Positions 1 to 5,183 of a stretch of 6,150 nt of DNA are shown piece by piece; within the stretch, counting starts at the first letter, position 1; each line of letters opens with the position of its first letter. This stretch comes from JAJYZP01 sp049964535 (GTDB lineage: Bacteria; Actinomycetota; Acidimicrobiia; Acidimicrobiales; Acidimicrobiaceae). The stretch is from the NCBI GenBank assembly GCA_049964535.1, contig JBMFXG010000155.1, positions 1 to 6,150 of the forward strand, in the 5' to 3' direction. The notes under the pieces were generated by a model. That model did no database searches, was not told where the DNA came from, and saw only the letters and a list, made by a program, of their open reading frames with translations. A program made the position numbers and the translations under genes.

Positions 1-216
1 CTCTTAGTCCATCGGCTGATCGGGTTGACCGTTCGAGAGCGTAACGGTGTGGTGCGGGGGGTCGTGGTAGCGGTGGAGGCGAATCCGGCCTCAGATCTCT
101 TGGTTTTAGACACCAACGCACTTGTCCCTTTGACCTTCGTTGTCGAGGTGACGGAGGAGTCAGATGGGACCAGAGCGATCGTCATCGACGCTCCGGAGGG
201 GCTCTTCGACCTCTGA
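1..216 (+). CDS. rimM: Ribosome maturation factor RimM, C-terminal part (5' end outside window)
   Basis: The reading frame is open from base 1 and ends at TGA 214-216, giving the last 71 residues. They match the C-terminal PRC-barrel domain of RimM: a VHRLIGLTV strand, a RGVVVAVEANPASDLLVLD stretch, an ALVPLTFVVEV stretch, and the characteristic closing IDAPEGLFDL. RimM binds ribosomal protein S19 and helps mature the 3' domain of 16S rRNA in the 30S subunit. The N-terminal RimM domain must lie upstream of the window, so the TTG at 25 is an internal codon and not a start. The position directly before trmD is the usual bacterial order (rpsP-rimM-trmD-rplS). The stop overlaps the trmD start as TGATG, which suggests translational coupling. 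Confidence 0.95.
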   Translation, partial: LLVHRLIGLTVRERNGVVRGVVVAVEANPASDLLVLDTNALVPLTFVVEVTEESDGTRAIVIDAPEGLFDL

Positions 217-989
217 TGTCCGTTATTACGGTGCTGACGATCTTCCCATCCATTATCGATTCATACTGCTCTCAAGGGGTGATCGGTCGGGCTTGTGCTC
301 GTGATCTTGTTACCGTGCGTTCGGTCGACCTTCGTGAGTACACGAGTGATGTCCATCGCTCGGTAGACGATGCACCCTTTGGGGGTGGGGCCGGGATGTT
401 GATGCGGCCTGAGCCGGTCTTCCGAGCGGTGGAGGACTTGGATCCCGTCGGACCACTGATCTACGTTGCGCCTTTCGGTCGTCCTTTTTCACAGAAGAAG
501 GCCCAGGAGTTAGCCTCTCTGCCCGAAGGCTTTACGATCTTGTGCGGAAGATACGAAGGTATCGATGCTCGAGTTGAAGAGACGCTCGTAGATGAGGTGA
601 TCAGTGTTGGCGACTATGTCCTCACCGGTGGCGAGCTTGCGGCCCTCTGCATCATCGACGCCGCCGTGCGACTCCTCCCTCATGTCTTAGGTAACGAGCA
701 GTCGCTCCGTTCGGAGAGTTTTGAGAACGGTCTCTTGGAGCACCCTCAGTACACCCGTCCCTCTCGCTATCGCTCTCTTGACGTACCCGACGTGCTGCTC
801 TCAGGCCACCACGGCGAGATAGATCGGTGGAAACGACGTCAGTCGGTGTTGAGGACGGCTCGATATCGTCCTGATCTACTCGCGTCGGCCTCTTTGTCAA
901 GTGAAGACGTCGACCTTCTTTTCGAGAACGGCTATGCTTATGTGGTCAATGAAGTAGCAGGGAGTACCGAGGCAGATGCAGGCCACTGA
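216..989 (+). CDS. trmD: tRNA (guanine-N1-)-methyltransferase TrmD
   Basis: TrmD transfers a methyl group from S-adenosylmethionine to N1 of G37 in tRNAs, preventing +1 frameshifting; it acts in the cytoplasm as a knotted SPOUT-family dimer. Family motifs are clear: FPSIIDSYCSQGVIGRA (residues 10-26), VDDAPFGGGAGMLM (50-63), CGRYEGID (110-117), the knot loop GDYVLTGGELAAL (132-144), LGNEQS (158-163), GLLEHPQYTRP (172-182) and LLSGHHGEIDRW (194-205). The length of 257 residues is normal. The arginine matching E. coli Arg154 is R152. The position of the catalytic E. coli Asp169 is Glu here (E167, codon 714-716), in SESF where the usual form is DSF. The ATG at 216 overlaps the rimM stop by one base; the nearest Shine-Dalgarno-like GGAGGG (195-200) is far, so coupled initiation is likely. 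The last 14 bases overlap rplS. Confidence 0.97.
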   Translation: MSVITVLTIFPSIIDSYCSQGVIGRACARDLVTVRSVDLREYTSDVHRSVDDAPFGGGAGMLMRPEPVFRAVEDLDPVGPLIYVAPFGRPFSQKKAQELASLPEGFTILCGRYEGIDARVEETLVDEVISVGDYVLTGGELAALCIIDAAVRLLPHVLGNEQSLRSESFENGLLEHPQYTRPSRYRSLDVPDVLLSGHHGEIDRWKRRQSVLRTARYRPDLLASASLSSEDVDLLFENGYAYVVNEVAGSTEADAGH

Positions 990-1317
990 CATTATTGATC
1001 AAGATTCGCTCCGAAGCGATATTCCGGAGTTTGCGCCGGGTGACACCCTCAAGGTTCATGTGCGAGTCGTTGAAGGCACTCGAGAGCGTGTGCAGATTTT
1101 CCAAGGTGCCGTGATTCGTCGTCAAGGCTCTGGTGTTCGTGAGACCTTCACGGTACGCAAGGTATCTTTTGGTGTTGGTGTCGAAAGAACCTTCCCGCTT
1201 CATACGCCCATTATTGCGATGATCGAGGTAGTTACCAGAGGCGACGTTCGTCGGGCGAAGCTCTACTACTTGAGAGATCGCGTCGGCAAGGCAGCGAAGA
1301 TCAAAGAAAAGCGCTAA
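976..1317 (+). CDS. rplS: 50S ribosomal protein L19
   Basis: L19 is a 50S protein located at the 30S-50S interface. The 113-residue product aligns over its full length with bacterial L19 (E. coli 115 residues): PEFAPGDTLKVHVRVVEG (residues 17-34), the QIFQGAVIRR segment, FTVRKVSFGVGVERTFPLH (58-76) and the basic end AKLYYLRDRVGKAAKIKEKR (94-113). The ATG at 976 lies inside the 3' end of trmD with a 14-base overlap; GAGG (969-972) and AGGGAG (959-964) are possible ribosome binding sequences, both within trmD. The order rimM-trmD-rplS with overlaps points to one transcript. Nothing in the coding sequence looks damaged. Confidence 0.98.
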   Translation: MQATDIIDQDSLRSDIPEFAPGDTLKVHVRVVEGTRERVQIFQGAVIRRQGSGVRETFTVRKVSFGVGVERTFPLHTPIIAMIEVVTRGDVRRAKLYYLRDRVGKAAKIKEKR

Positions 1318-1349
1318 ATCGCTGCGTATGGTGGTCGGTGTCACCTCTG

Positions 1350-1381
1350 TTGATGCATCAATGCCTTGTGCATGTGCCTTG
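1350..1381. repeat. 12-bp palindrome followed by a 7-bp direct repeat in the rplS-DUF2469 gap
   Basis: The gap holds a perfect 12-base palindrome TTGATGCATCAA (1350-1361), immediately followed by two copies of TGCCTTG (1362-1368 and 1375-1381) spaced 13 bases apart. No T-rich tract follows, so it is not a classical intrinsic terminator. A 12-base palindrome is expected about once by chance in a sequence this long, so any regulatory role is only a guess. Confidence 0.3.
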
Positions 1382-1395
1382 ACGAGCGCTGATCT

Positions 1396-1692
1396 ATGAG
1401 CTCAGAGGACCTTGAACGGTACGAGACAGAGGTCGAACTTGCCCTCTATCAAGAGTATCGTTCGGTTATTTCGATGTTTCGCTATGTTGTCGAAACAGAG
1501 CGTCGATTCTATCTTGCAAATCAGGTGACGGTTGAGCCTCCGAGTGAGGAGACGGGGTCGTTCGTACGAGTGACGCTCGAAGACGCATGGGTGTGGGATA
1601 TGTATCGCCCAGTGCGCTTCGTCGATCACGTTGAGGTCGTTAGCTTTCGTGATGTCAACGTTGAGACGCTCCCTCCATCGGTGACACCCTAG
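1396..1692 (+). CDS. DUF2469 family protein (actinobacterial, function unknown)
   Basis: This 98-residue acidic protein matches the DUF2469 family, a small conserved actinobacterial family with no established function (M. tuberculosis Rv2901c is a member, from memory). The diagnostic stretch is nearly continuous: SSEDLERYETEVELALYQEY (residues 2-21), FRYVVETERRFYLANQV (28-44), then LEDAWVWDMYRPVRFVDHV (61-79) and VVSFRDVNVETL (81-92). There is no signal peptide or membrane segment, so it is probably cytosolic. In many actinobacteria the gene follows lepB and rnhB downstream of rplS; here it follows rplS directly after 78 bases. The ATG at 1396 has only a weak TGATC (1390-1394) just upstream as a possible Shine-Dalgarno match. 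The product and start are well supported by family similarity; the role is unknown. Confidence 0.93.
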   Translation: MSSEDLERYETEVELALYQEYRSVISMFRYVVETERRFYLANQVTVEPPSEETGSFVRVTLEDAWVWDMYRPVRFVDHVEVVSFRDVNVETLPPSVTP

Positions 1693-1707
1693 GACTCTTG
1701 CTCCTAT

Positions 1708-1714
1708 GGTGATC
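1708..1714 (+). promoter_or_regulatory. Ribosome binding site (GGTGATC) for the PLP enzyme gene
   Basis: GGTGATC is complementary to the extreme 3' end of 16S rRNA (the GGTGATC part of AAGGAGGTGATCC). It sits two bases before ATG 1717, which is acceptable for pairing with this downstream part of the anti-Shine-Dalgarno sequence. It favours 1717 over the out-of-frame ATG at 1706. Confidence 0.45.
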
Positions 1715-1716
1715 TC

Positions 1717-2820
1717 ATGGAACCTTCTTCGATCCCACTCCTCCCTCTTGAGTACGAGAGCGACCTTATCGGACCGAACCCTCCTATTCATCTCAACGCC
1801 ACCTACTACAGCGGGCAGAGATCGGTGTACGGTCGAGAGACCAATCCGACCTGGGAGGCTCTTGAGCTCGTCCTCGGGAAGCTTGAAGGTGGTCAGGCGC
1901 TGATCTTCTCCTCTGGACAGGCAGCTCTACACTCTGTTCTAGGCTCCACGCGGCAGGGTCAACGTTGTTTTCTAACGAGAGATAGCTACAACGGTACCCG
2001 CAGACTCGCTGACTACCTAGCGGAACGTGGTCGCCTAGAGCTCATGCTGGTAGATTCAGATGAGCTGAGTTCGGGTGCTTATCTCGATCGAGGTACTCGA
2101 GAGGGAGATCTGGTGCTCTTTGAAACGCCCTCTAATCCTCAGCTTCGTATCTTCGATATTGCGGCCGTCACGGAGAGAGCGAAGAGCTCTGGGCTGCTAA
2201 GCGTTGTAGACAACACGTTCGCCTCGCCGGCTCTGCAGCGTCCGCTTGAACTCGGGGCGGATATCGTGGTGCACTCGACGACCAAGCTGATCTCTGGGCA
2301 CTCAGATGTCTTGGGCGGCGCCATCGTCGTCCGAGAGTGCGACGATGTCGACGAGGTTCGCCTCCGCAGGACGCTCTTTGGCTCGGTGCCGGGTCCGGTA
2401 GAGGCGTACTTGACCTATCGAGGGCTCAAGACCCTCGATCTGCGGGTTCGACGAGCGTGTGAGAGTGCTCAGACCGTAGCGGAGATGCTCGCACGCTCGA
2501 TCGGAACCACGGAAGTTCGCTATCCCGGACTGGAATATCACGAAGGACACGAGATCGCTCAGCGGCAGATGTCTGCATTCGGCTCCATCGTGACCGTTGA
2601 CCTAGGCGATCAGAGAACAGCAGAGCATTTTCTTGATGCTTTGAGATATTTTCACGGTGCGACATCACTCGGAGGCGTGGAATCTCTCATCGAGCGTCGA
2701 GCTCGTCACGGGTACGAGGAGAGGACGCCCCCCGGTCTCTTACGCCTCTCAATCGGAATCGAAGGTGTAGATGATCTGCTTGAGGATCTCCAGAGAGGGA
2801 TCAGCGCCGTCTCTGCCTAG
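1717..2820 (+). CDS. Cys/Met-metabolism PLP-dependent enzyme (cystathionine gamma-lyase/synthase-like)
   Basis: This 367-residue protein is a fold-type I PLP enzyme of the Cys/Met metabolism family, which makes or cleaves cystathionine or cleaves related sulfur amino acids. Visible motifs: PPIHLNATYY (22-31); YGRETNPTWEALE (38-50), holding the Tyr/Arg that contact PLP phosphate across the dimer; FSSGQAAL (64-71); FETPSNPQLRIFDI (135-148); VVDNTFASP (163-171) with D165 for the pyridine nitrogen; HSTTKLISGHSDVLGG (186-201) with Schiff-base K190; and GATSLGGVESLIERRARHG (314-332), then LLRLSIGIEGVDDLLEDL. The YGR-TNPTW form and ERRARHG in place of the common mTH segment resemble proteins annotated as cystathionine gamma-lyase in Streptomyces-type actinobacteria. 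Lyase, synthase and methionine gamma-lyase cannot be told apart by eye. The start is 24 bases after the DUF2469 stop and in the same frame, so co-transcription is likely. The 3' end overlaps a convergent gene by 20 bases. Confidence 0.92.
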   Translation: MEPSSIPLLPLEYESDLIGPNPPIHLNATYYSGQRSVYGRETNPTWEALELVLGKLEGGQALIFSSGQAALHSVLGSTRQGQRCFLTRDSYNGTRRLADYLAERGRLELMLVDSDELSSGAYLDRGTREGDLVLFETPSNPQLRIFDIAAVTERAKSSGLLSVVDNTFASPALQRPLELGADIVVHSTTKLISGHSDVLGGAIVVRECDDVDEVRLRRTLFGSVPGPVEAYLTYRGLKTLDLRVRRACESAQTVAEMLARSIGTTEVRYPGLEYHEGHEIAQRQMSAFGSIVTVDLGDQRTAEHFLDALRYFHGATSLGGVESLIERRARHGYEERTPPGLLRLSIGIEGVDDLLEDLQRGISAVSA

Positions 2821-3055
2821 TTCGCGACCGAGACGGGCCTGGGCGCTCCCAACAATAGCGATGCCAGTGTCGGCGAAGGTCCACTGCATCGATCGGGACG
2901 ACGACGTAGTGACCGGTTCGTTCCGGTATCTCGCTACTGCAGTGGGGACAGAGATACGACTTTGTGGCCTGAAAAGGCTGGACGAAACGAACCTCTGCAA
3001 GGATTCCGGTCGTTGGGTCGACGTACTCTCCCGTTCGTCGAATCCCTTCTGGCAC
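2801..3055 (-). CDS. Small putative zinc-binding protein, actinobacterial type, function unknown
   Basis: This 84-residue minus-strand protein carries a likely metal site: YLCPHCSSEIP (residues 34-44, C36 and C39) and RRHWHRYCWER (61-71, with H63, H65 and C68). It ends in a strongly basic tail of mostly Arg and Ser (residues 71-84). The CPxC-E-I-P ... RRHWH-x2-CW layout matches small actinobacterial proteins often deposited under the uninformative label 'ATP/GTP-binding protein'; no nucleotide-binding loop is visible here. The basic tail hints at nucleic acid binding (inference). The first usable start is GTG at 3055-3053; the frame is open 48 bases further upstream to TAA 3106-3104 but has no ATG, GTG or TTG there. 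The GTG has no good ribosome binding site, so the start is uncertain. The last 20 bases overlap the PLP enzyme gene, convergently. It diverges from the crotonase gene. Confidence 0.82.
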   Translation of the reverse strand: MPEGIRRTGEYVDPTTGILAEVRFVQPFQATKSYLCPHCSSEIPERTGHYVVVPIDAVDLRRHWHRYCWERPGPSRSRTRQRRR

Positions 3056-3189
3056 CTCACTAAGGATAAAGGTCGGACGTGTCGGATGGGGACGAGTTTG
3101 GTCTTACCTTAGAGGCGCCGCCTCAAGTTCACGGGGTAGCGAAACTTCGATGCGATGATCACAGCGTTCTCCTGCGATAAGGTATCACT
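3056..3189. promoter_or_regulatory. Divergent intergenic region between the zinc-protein gene and the crotonase gene
   Basis: These 134 bases separate two divergent genes and must hold at least one promoter, probably two. I see no confident -35/-10 pair on either strand. A short inverted repeat GAGGCG-C-CGCCTC lies at 3112-3124 and could be an operator or a chance hairpin. Only the AAGG at 3179-3182, seven bases before the crotonase ATG, reads as a plausible ribosome binding site. Confidence 0.4.
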
Positions 3190-3954
3190 ATGGAAGAAAG
3201 CGTTCTCTATCGCACTCGCAACGGGGTCACCACGTTGGTCCTCAATCGACCTCAAGTTAAAAATGCAGTGCATGGGGAGATGTGGGCCGAACTCTCTCGG
3301 GCGCTGGAGCGCTTTGAAGGGAGTGCCTCAGAGCGAGTTCTCGTCATTACCGGCGCCGGAGATGCTTTCTGCGCCGGAGCAGATCTCAGTGACCTCTCGG
3401 ACCGGAGCAGATCGGGTCTCGACCGAATGAGAGAGATATCGGCGGTTGCGCTGAGACTCCATCGCCTGCAGAAGCCGACAGTTGCCATGGTAAACGGGGT
3501 AGCCGCGGGAGCTGGTTGCAACCTTGCGCTTGGGTGTGATCTCGTGGTGGCGGGGAGAAGTGCACGCTTCTCGGAGATCTTTGTGAAGCGAGCTCTCGCC
3601 GTAGATTTTGGAGGTTCTTACCTTCTTCCGAGAATGATCGGACTCCATCGGGCGAAGGAGCTAGCGTTCTTTGGCGATATTCTCTCGGCTGCGGAGGCGG
3701 AGAGCTTCGGGCTCGTCAATCGTGTCGTCGAAGACGACGCTCTCAAGGGGTTTGTCGATGCATGGGCTGAACGCCTTGCGCGTTCGGCGTCGACCGCTTT
3801 GAGCTTGACCAAGACGCTTCTCAACGATTCGTTCTCTCTCTCAATGGAGGCTGCGCTTGAGCGAGAGGCTCTTGCTCAGACGATAGCGATGACCTCGCCC
3901 GACGCTTCGGAGGCGATCGCTGCGTTTCGAGAGAAGCGAGAACCTCGATACTGA
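3190..3954 (+). CDS. Enoyl-CoA hydratase/isomerase (crotonase superfamily) protein
   Basis: This 254-residue protein is a complete crotonase-fold enzyme acting on acyl-CoA thioesters. The oxyanion-hole regions are visible as FCAGADLSDL (residues 60-69) and VNGVAAGAGCNLALGCDLVVA (101-121). They are followed by FVKRALAVDFGGSYLLPRMIGLHRAKEL (131-158), SAAEAESFGLVNRVV (166-180) and the typical C-terminal AIAAFREKREPRY. The two glutamates of classical enoyl-CoA hydratase are absent: the first position is N111, and the second falls on a hydrophobic residue near F131 by motif counting. D139 corresponds to the aspartate of the PaaG-type isomerase motif (VKxGLxPDxGGS). An isomerase or another crotonase reaction is therefore at least as likely as hydration. 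ATG 3190 is preceded by AAGG at good spacing. The 109-base gap downstream suggests a single-gene unit, and there are no neighbouring beta-oxidation genes to fix the substrate. Confidence 0.92.
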   Translation: MEESVLYRTRNGVTTLVLNRPQVKNAVHGEMWAELSRALERFEGSASERVLVITGAGDAFCAGADLSDLSDRSRSGLDRMREISAVALRLHRLQKPTVAMVNGVAAGAGCNLALGCDLVVAGRSARFSEIFVKRALAVDFGGSYLLPRMIGLHRAKELAFFGDILSAAEAESFGLVNRVVEDDALKGFVDAWAERLARSASTALSLTKTLLNDSFSLSMEAALEREALAQTIAMTSPDASEAIAAFREKREPRY

Positions 3955-4051
3955 TTGCTGTCGCGGAGACGTTGTGAGGAGCTCTCGTGGTGCGACGCTC
4001 GAAGCTCGGCCTCGATCAGCTGGTAGTATCATCGCCGAAGACTGAACCAGC

Positions 4052-4057
4052 AAGGAG
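4052..4057 (+). promoter_or_regulatory. Ribosome binding site AAGGAG for ppa
   Basis: A near-consensus AAGGAG sits six bases before the GTG at 4064, supporting that GTG as the ppa start. A weak -10-like TAGTAT lies at 4024-4029, but no matching -35 element could be seen. Confidence 0.7.
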
Positions 4058-4063
4058 ATACAG

Positions 4064-4546
4064 GTGGCGGATACCGCTCTAGTCGCAGTGATCGAGATCC
4101 CGCGCGGGTCGCATAACAAGTATGAGGTAGACCACGAAACCAATGAAATCTGGCTGGATCGAACGCTCTTTACGCCGATGACCTATCCAACTGAGTACGG
4201 CTATATCGATGGAACGCTCGGTGAGGACGGCGATCCACTGGACGCCCTGGTGCTCCTTGAGTATCCAACGTTCCCAGGATGTCGGGTTAAGGTGCGACCG
4301 GTTGCTGCCTTTGTGATGTCCGATGAGGCCGGGCGTGACGTTAAGGTTCTCTGTGTCCCGGTCAAGGATCCACGCTGGTCTCACCTTCAGGACCTAAGCG
4401 ACGTCCCCCAAGCAGTGCGGGACGAAGTGGAACACTTCTTTGCTCACTACAAAGATCTCGAACCAGGCAAGTCGGTGACGATTGAAGGATGGCGAGATCT
4501 TAGCGCTGCTGAACAAGAGGTCAACGCAGCGATCGCTCGTCATTAA
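4064..4546 (+). CDS. ppa: Inorganic pyrophosphatase, family I
   Basis: The enzyme hydrolyses pyrophosphate to two phosphates in the cytoplasm, pulling biosynthetic reactions such as aminoacyl-tRNA and nucleic acid synthesis forward. At 160 residues it is a typical short bacterial family I form. Family residues are intact: NKYEVD (18-23) with K19 and E21, R33, YPTEYGYIDGTL (41-52), the signature DGDPLDALVL (55-64) with metal ligands D55, D57 and D60, and DEAGRDVKVLCVP (87-99) with D87, D92 and K94, matching E. coli D97, D102 and K104. The end FFAHYKDLEPGKSVTIEGW (125-143) is also typical. The start is GTG 4064, chosen because of a strong AAGGAG six bases upstream. Gaps on both sides suggest its own transcript. 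I see no unusual feature. Confidence 0.97.
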   Translation: MADTALVAVIEIPRGSHNKYEVDHETNEIWLDRTLFTPMTYPTEYGYIDGTLGEDGDPLDALVLLEYPTFPGCRVKVRPVAAFVMSDEAGRDVKVLCVPVKDPRWSHLQDLSDVPQAVRDEVEHFFAHYKDLEPGKSVTIEGWRDLSAAEQEVNAAIARH

Positions 4547-4774
4547 GGCGGCGATCAGGAGTTAGGGAAGGCAGCTCTTCGAGGGACGCTCGTCTGAGGC
4601 GTTAAGGGCTCCTCCTCGCCGTTGTGGTGATATCTGCTCCGGCGATCGACCGCAAGGAATCGTGGCGTGTTGAACGGTGTTGACCTGGGTAGAAGTCGTA
4701 GACAGGGTGACCATGGCGATGCAACGAGGTTCGTACCTACTTGTTTGGCACTCGAATCATGAGGAGATGTGAGA
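4547..4774. other. Long intergenic region between ppa and the NifU-like gene
   Basis: No convincing gene, tRNA or terminator was found in these 228 bases. Two small signals are visible. One is a perfect 6-base inverted repeat TCGCCG (4616-4621) / CGGCGA (4640-4645) with an 18-base spacer. The other is a 19-codon open frame from ATG 4713 to TGA 4772 (in-frame GTG 4677 would make it 31 codons), ending two bases before the NifU-like ATG. A TTGACC at 4680-4685 resembles a -35 box but has no -10 partner at proper spacing. The minus-strand open frame spanning 4555-4875 crosses into the NifU-like gene and looks like a coding shadow. Confidence 0.4.
4761..4766 (+). promoter_or_regulatory. Ribosome binding site GAGGAG deciding the NifU-like start
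   Basis: GAGGAG ends eight bases before ATG 4775, an ideal distance, but only two bases before the in-frame GTG at 4769. This supports ATG 4775 and a 105-residue product over the 107-residue alternative. Confidence 0.7.
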
Positions 4775-5092
4775 ATGGAAGAGAGCGAGAAGCAGAAGCG
4801 AGAGGCCGATCTTCGTGCGTTGATTGCGATGATGAGGCCGGCTGTGCAAGCGGATGGTGGTGATCTTGTCATCACCTCCTTCGACGTTGAGGCCGGAAAA
4901 GTCGAGGTTCAACTCGAAGGCGCCTGTTCTTCGTGTGCTATCTCTACGACGACGATCAAGCTCGGTGTTGAGAGAATTTTGAAGAGCCGACTCCCTTGGA
5001 TCACAGAGGTCCGTGGGGGTGTCGACGAGTCGACGGATTTTGCCCAGAGCGTCTCATTGGGCCGTGGGAGTTATGTGAGGGCGGAGCGGTAG
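4775..5092 (+). CDS. NifU C-terminal-domain (Nfu-type) Fe-S cluster scaffold protein
   Basis: Nfu-type proteins carry a [4Fe-4S] cluster between CxxC motifs of a dimer and pass it to client proteins. The 105-residue product shows the domain directly: LRALIAMMRPAVQADGGDL (residues 13-31), GKVEVQLEGACSSC (41-54) with cluster cysteines C51 and C54, and ISTTTIKLGVERILKSRLPWITEV (56-79). About 25 residues follow the usual domain end, forming a polar tail with GRGSY (97-100 region); its role is unknown. There is no N-terminal IscU-like or A-type domain, so this is a stand-alone single-domain form. No SUF or ISC genes are next to it in the window. The start is set by GAGGAG at 4761-4766. The family call is firm; whether it acts as scaffold or carrier cannot be read from sequence. 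Confidence 0.92.
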   Translation: MEESEKQKREADLRALIAMMRPAVQADGGDLVITSFDVEAGKVEVQLEGACSSCAISTTTIKLGVERILKSRLPWITEVRGGVDESTDFAQSVSLGRGSYVRAER

Positions 5093-5183
5093 CAGAACCT
5101 TCACGACTTAACGATTGTTCTGGTTCAACCTGCTCTGCGCGTTGTAGGTCGATCGTCTCACGAGGCGGGGTGAATCAAACTCA

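Noticed and set aside
946..1344. A 132-codon minus-strand open frame opposite rplS
   Set aside because: It lies fully across the clearly real L19 gene and the end of trmD, and its translation shows no recognisable motif; it is a coding shadow.
1690..1692. Possible fusion or readthrough between DUF2469 and the PLP enzyme, which share a frame separated only by TAG
   Set aside because: Both proteins are complete at their family boundaries, and the PLP gene has its own start and GGTGATC site; the shared frame has a one-in-three chance.
1402..1791. A 129-codon minus-strand open frame opposite the DUF2469 gene
   Set aside because: DUF2469 on the plus strand matches its family nearly end to end, so the opposite frame is a shadow.
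2771..3112. A 113-codon plus-strand frame (and a 103-codon minus frame at 2749-3060) competing with the zinc-protein gene
   Set aside because: Neither translation shows a domain or motif, whereas the 2801-3055 minus frame has a coherent Cys/His metal site and a familiar family layout.
4720..4745. A tRNA T-arm-like GGTTCGTACCT sequence in the ppa-Nfu gap
   Set aside because: The stem does not pair properly and no acceptor, D or anticodon arm can be drawn around it.
4555..4875. A 106-codon minus-strand frame covering the ppa-Nfu gap
   Set aside because: It extends well into the Nfu-type gene, has a low-complexity Ser/Arg-rich translation typical of antisense frames, and shows no family match.
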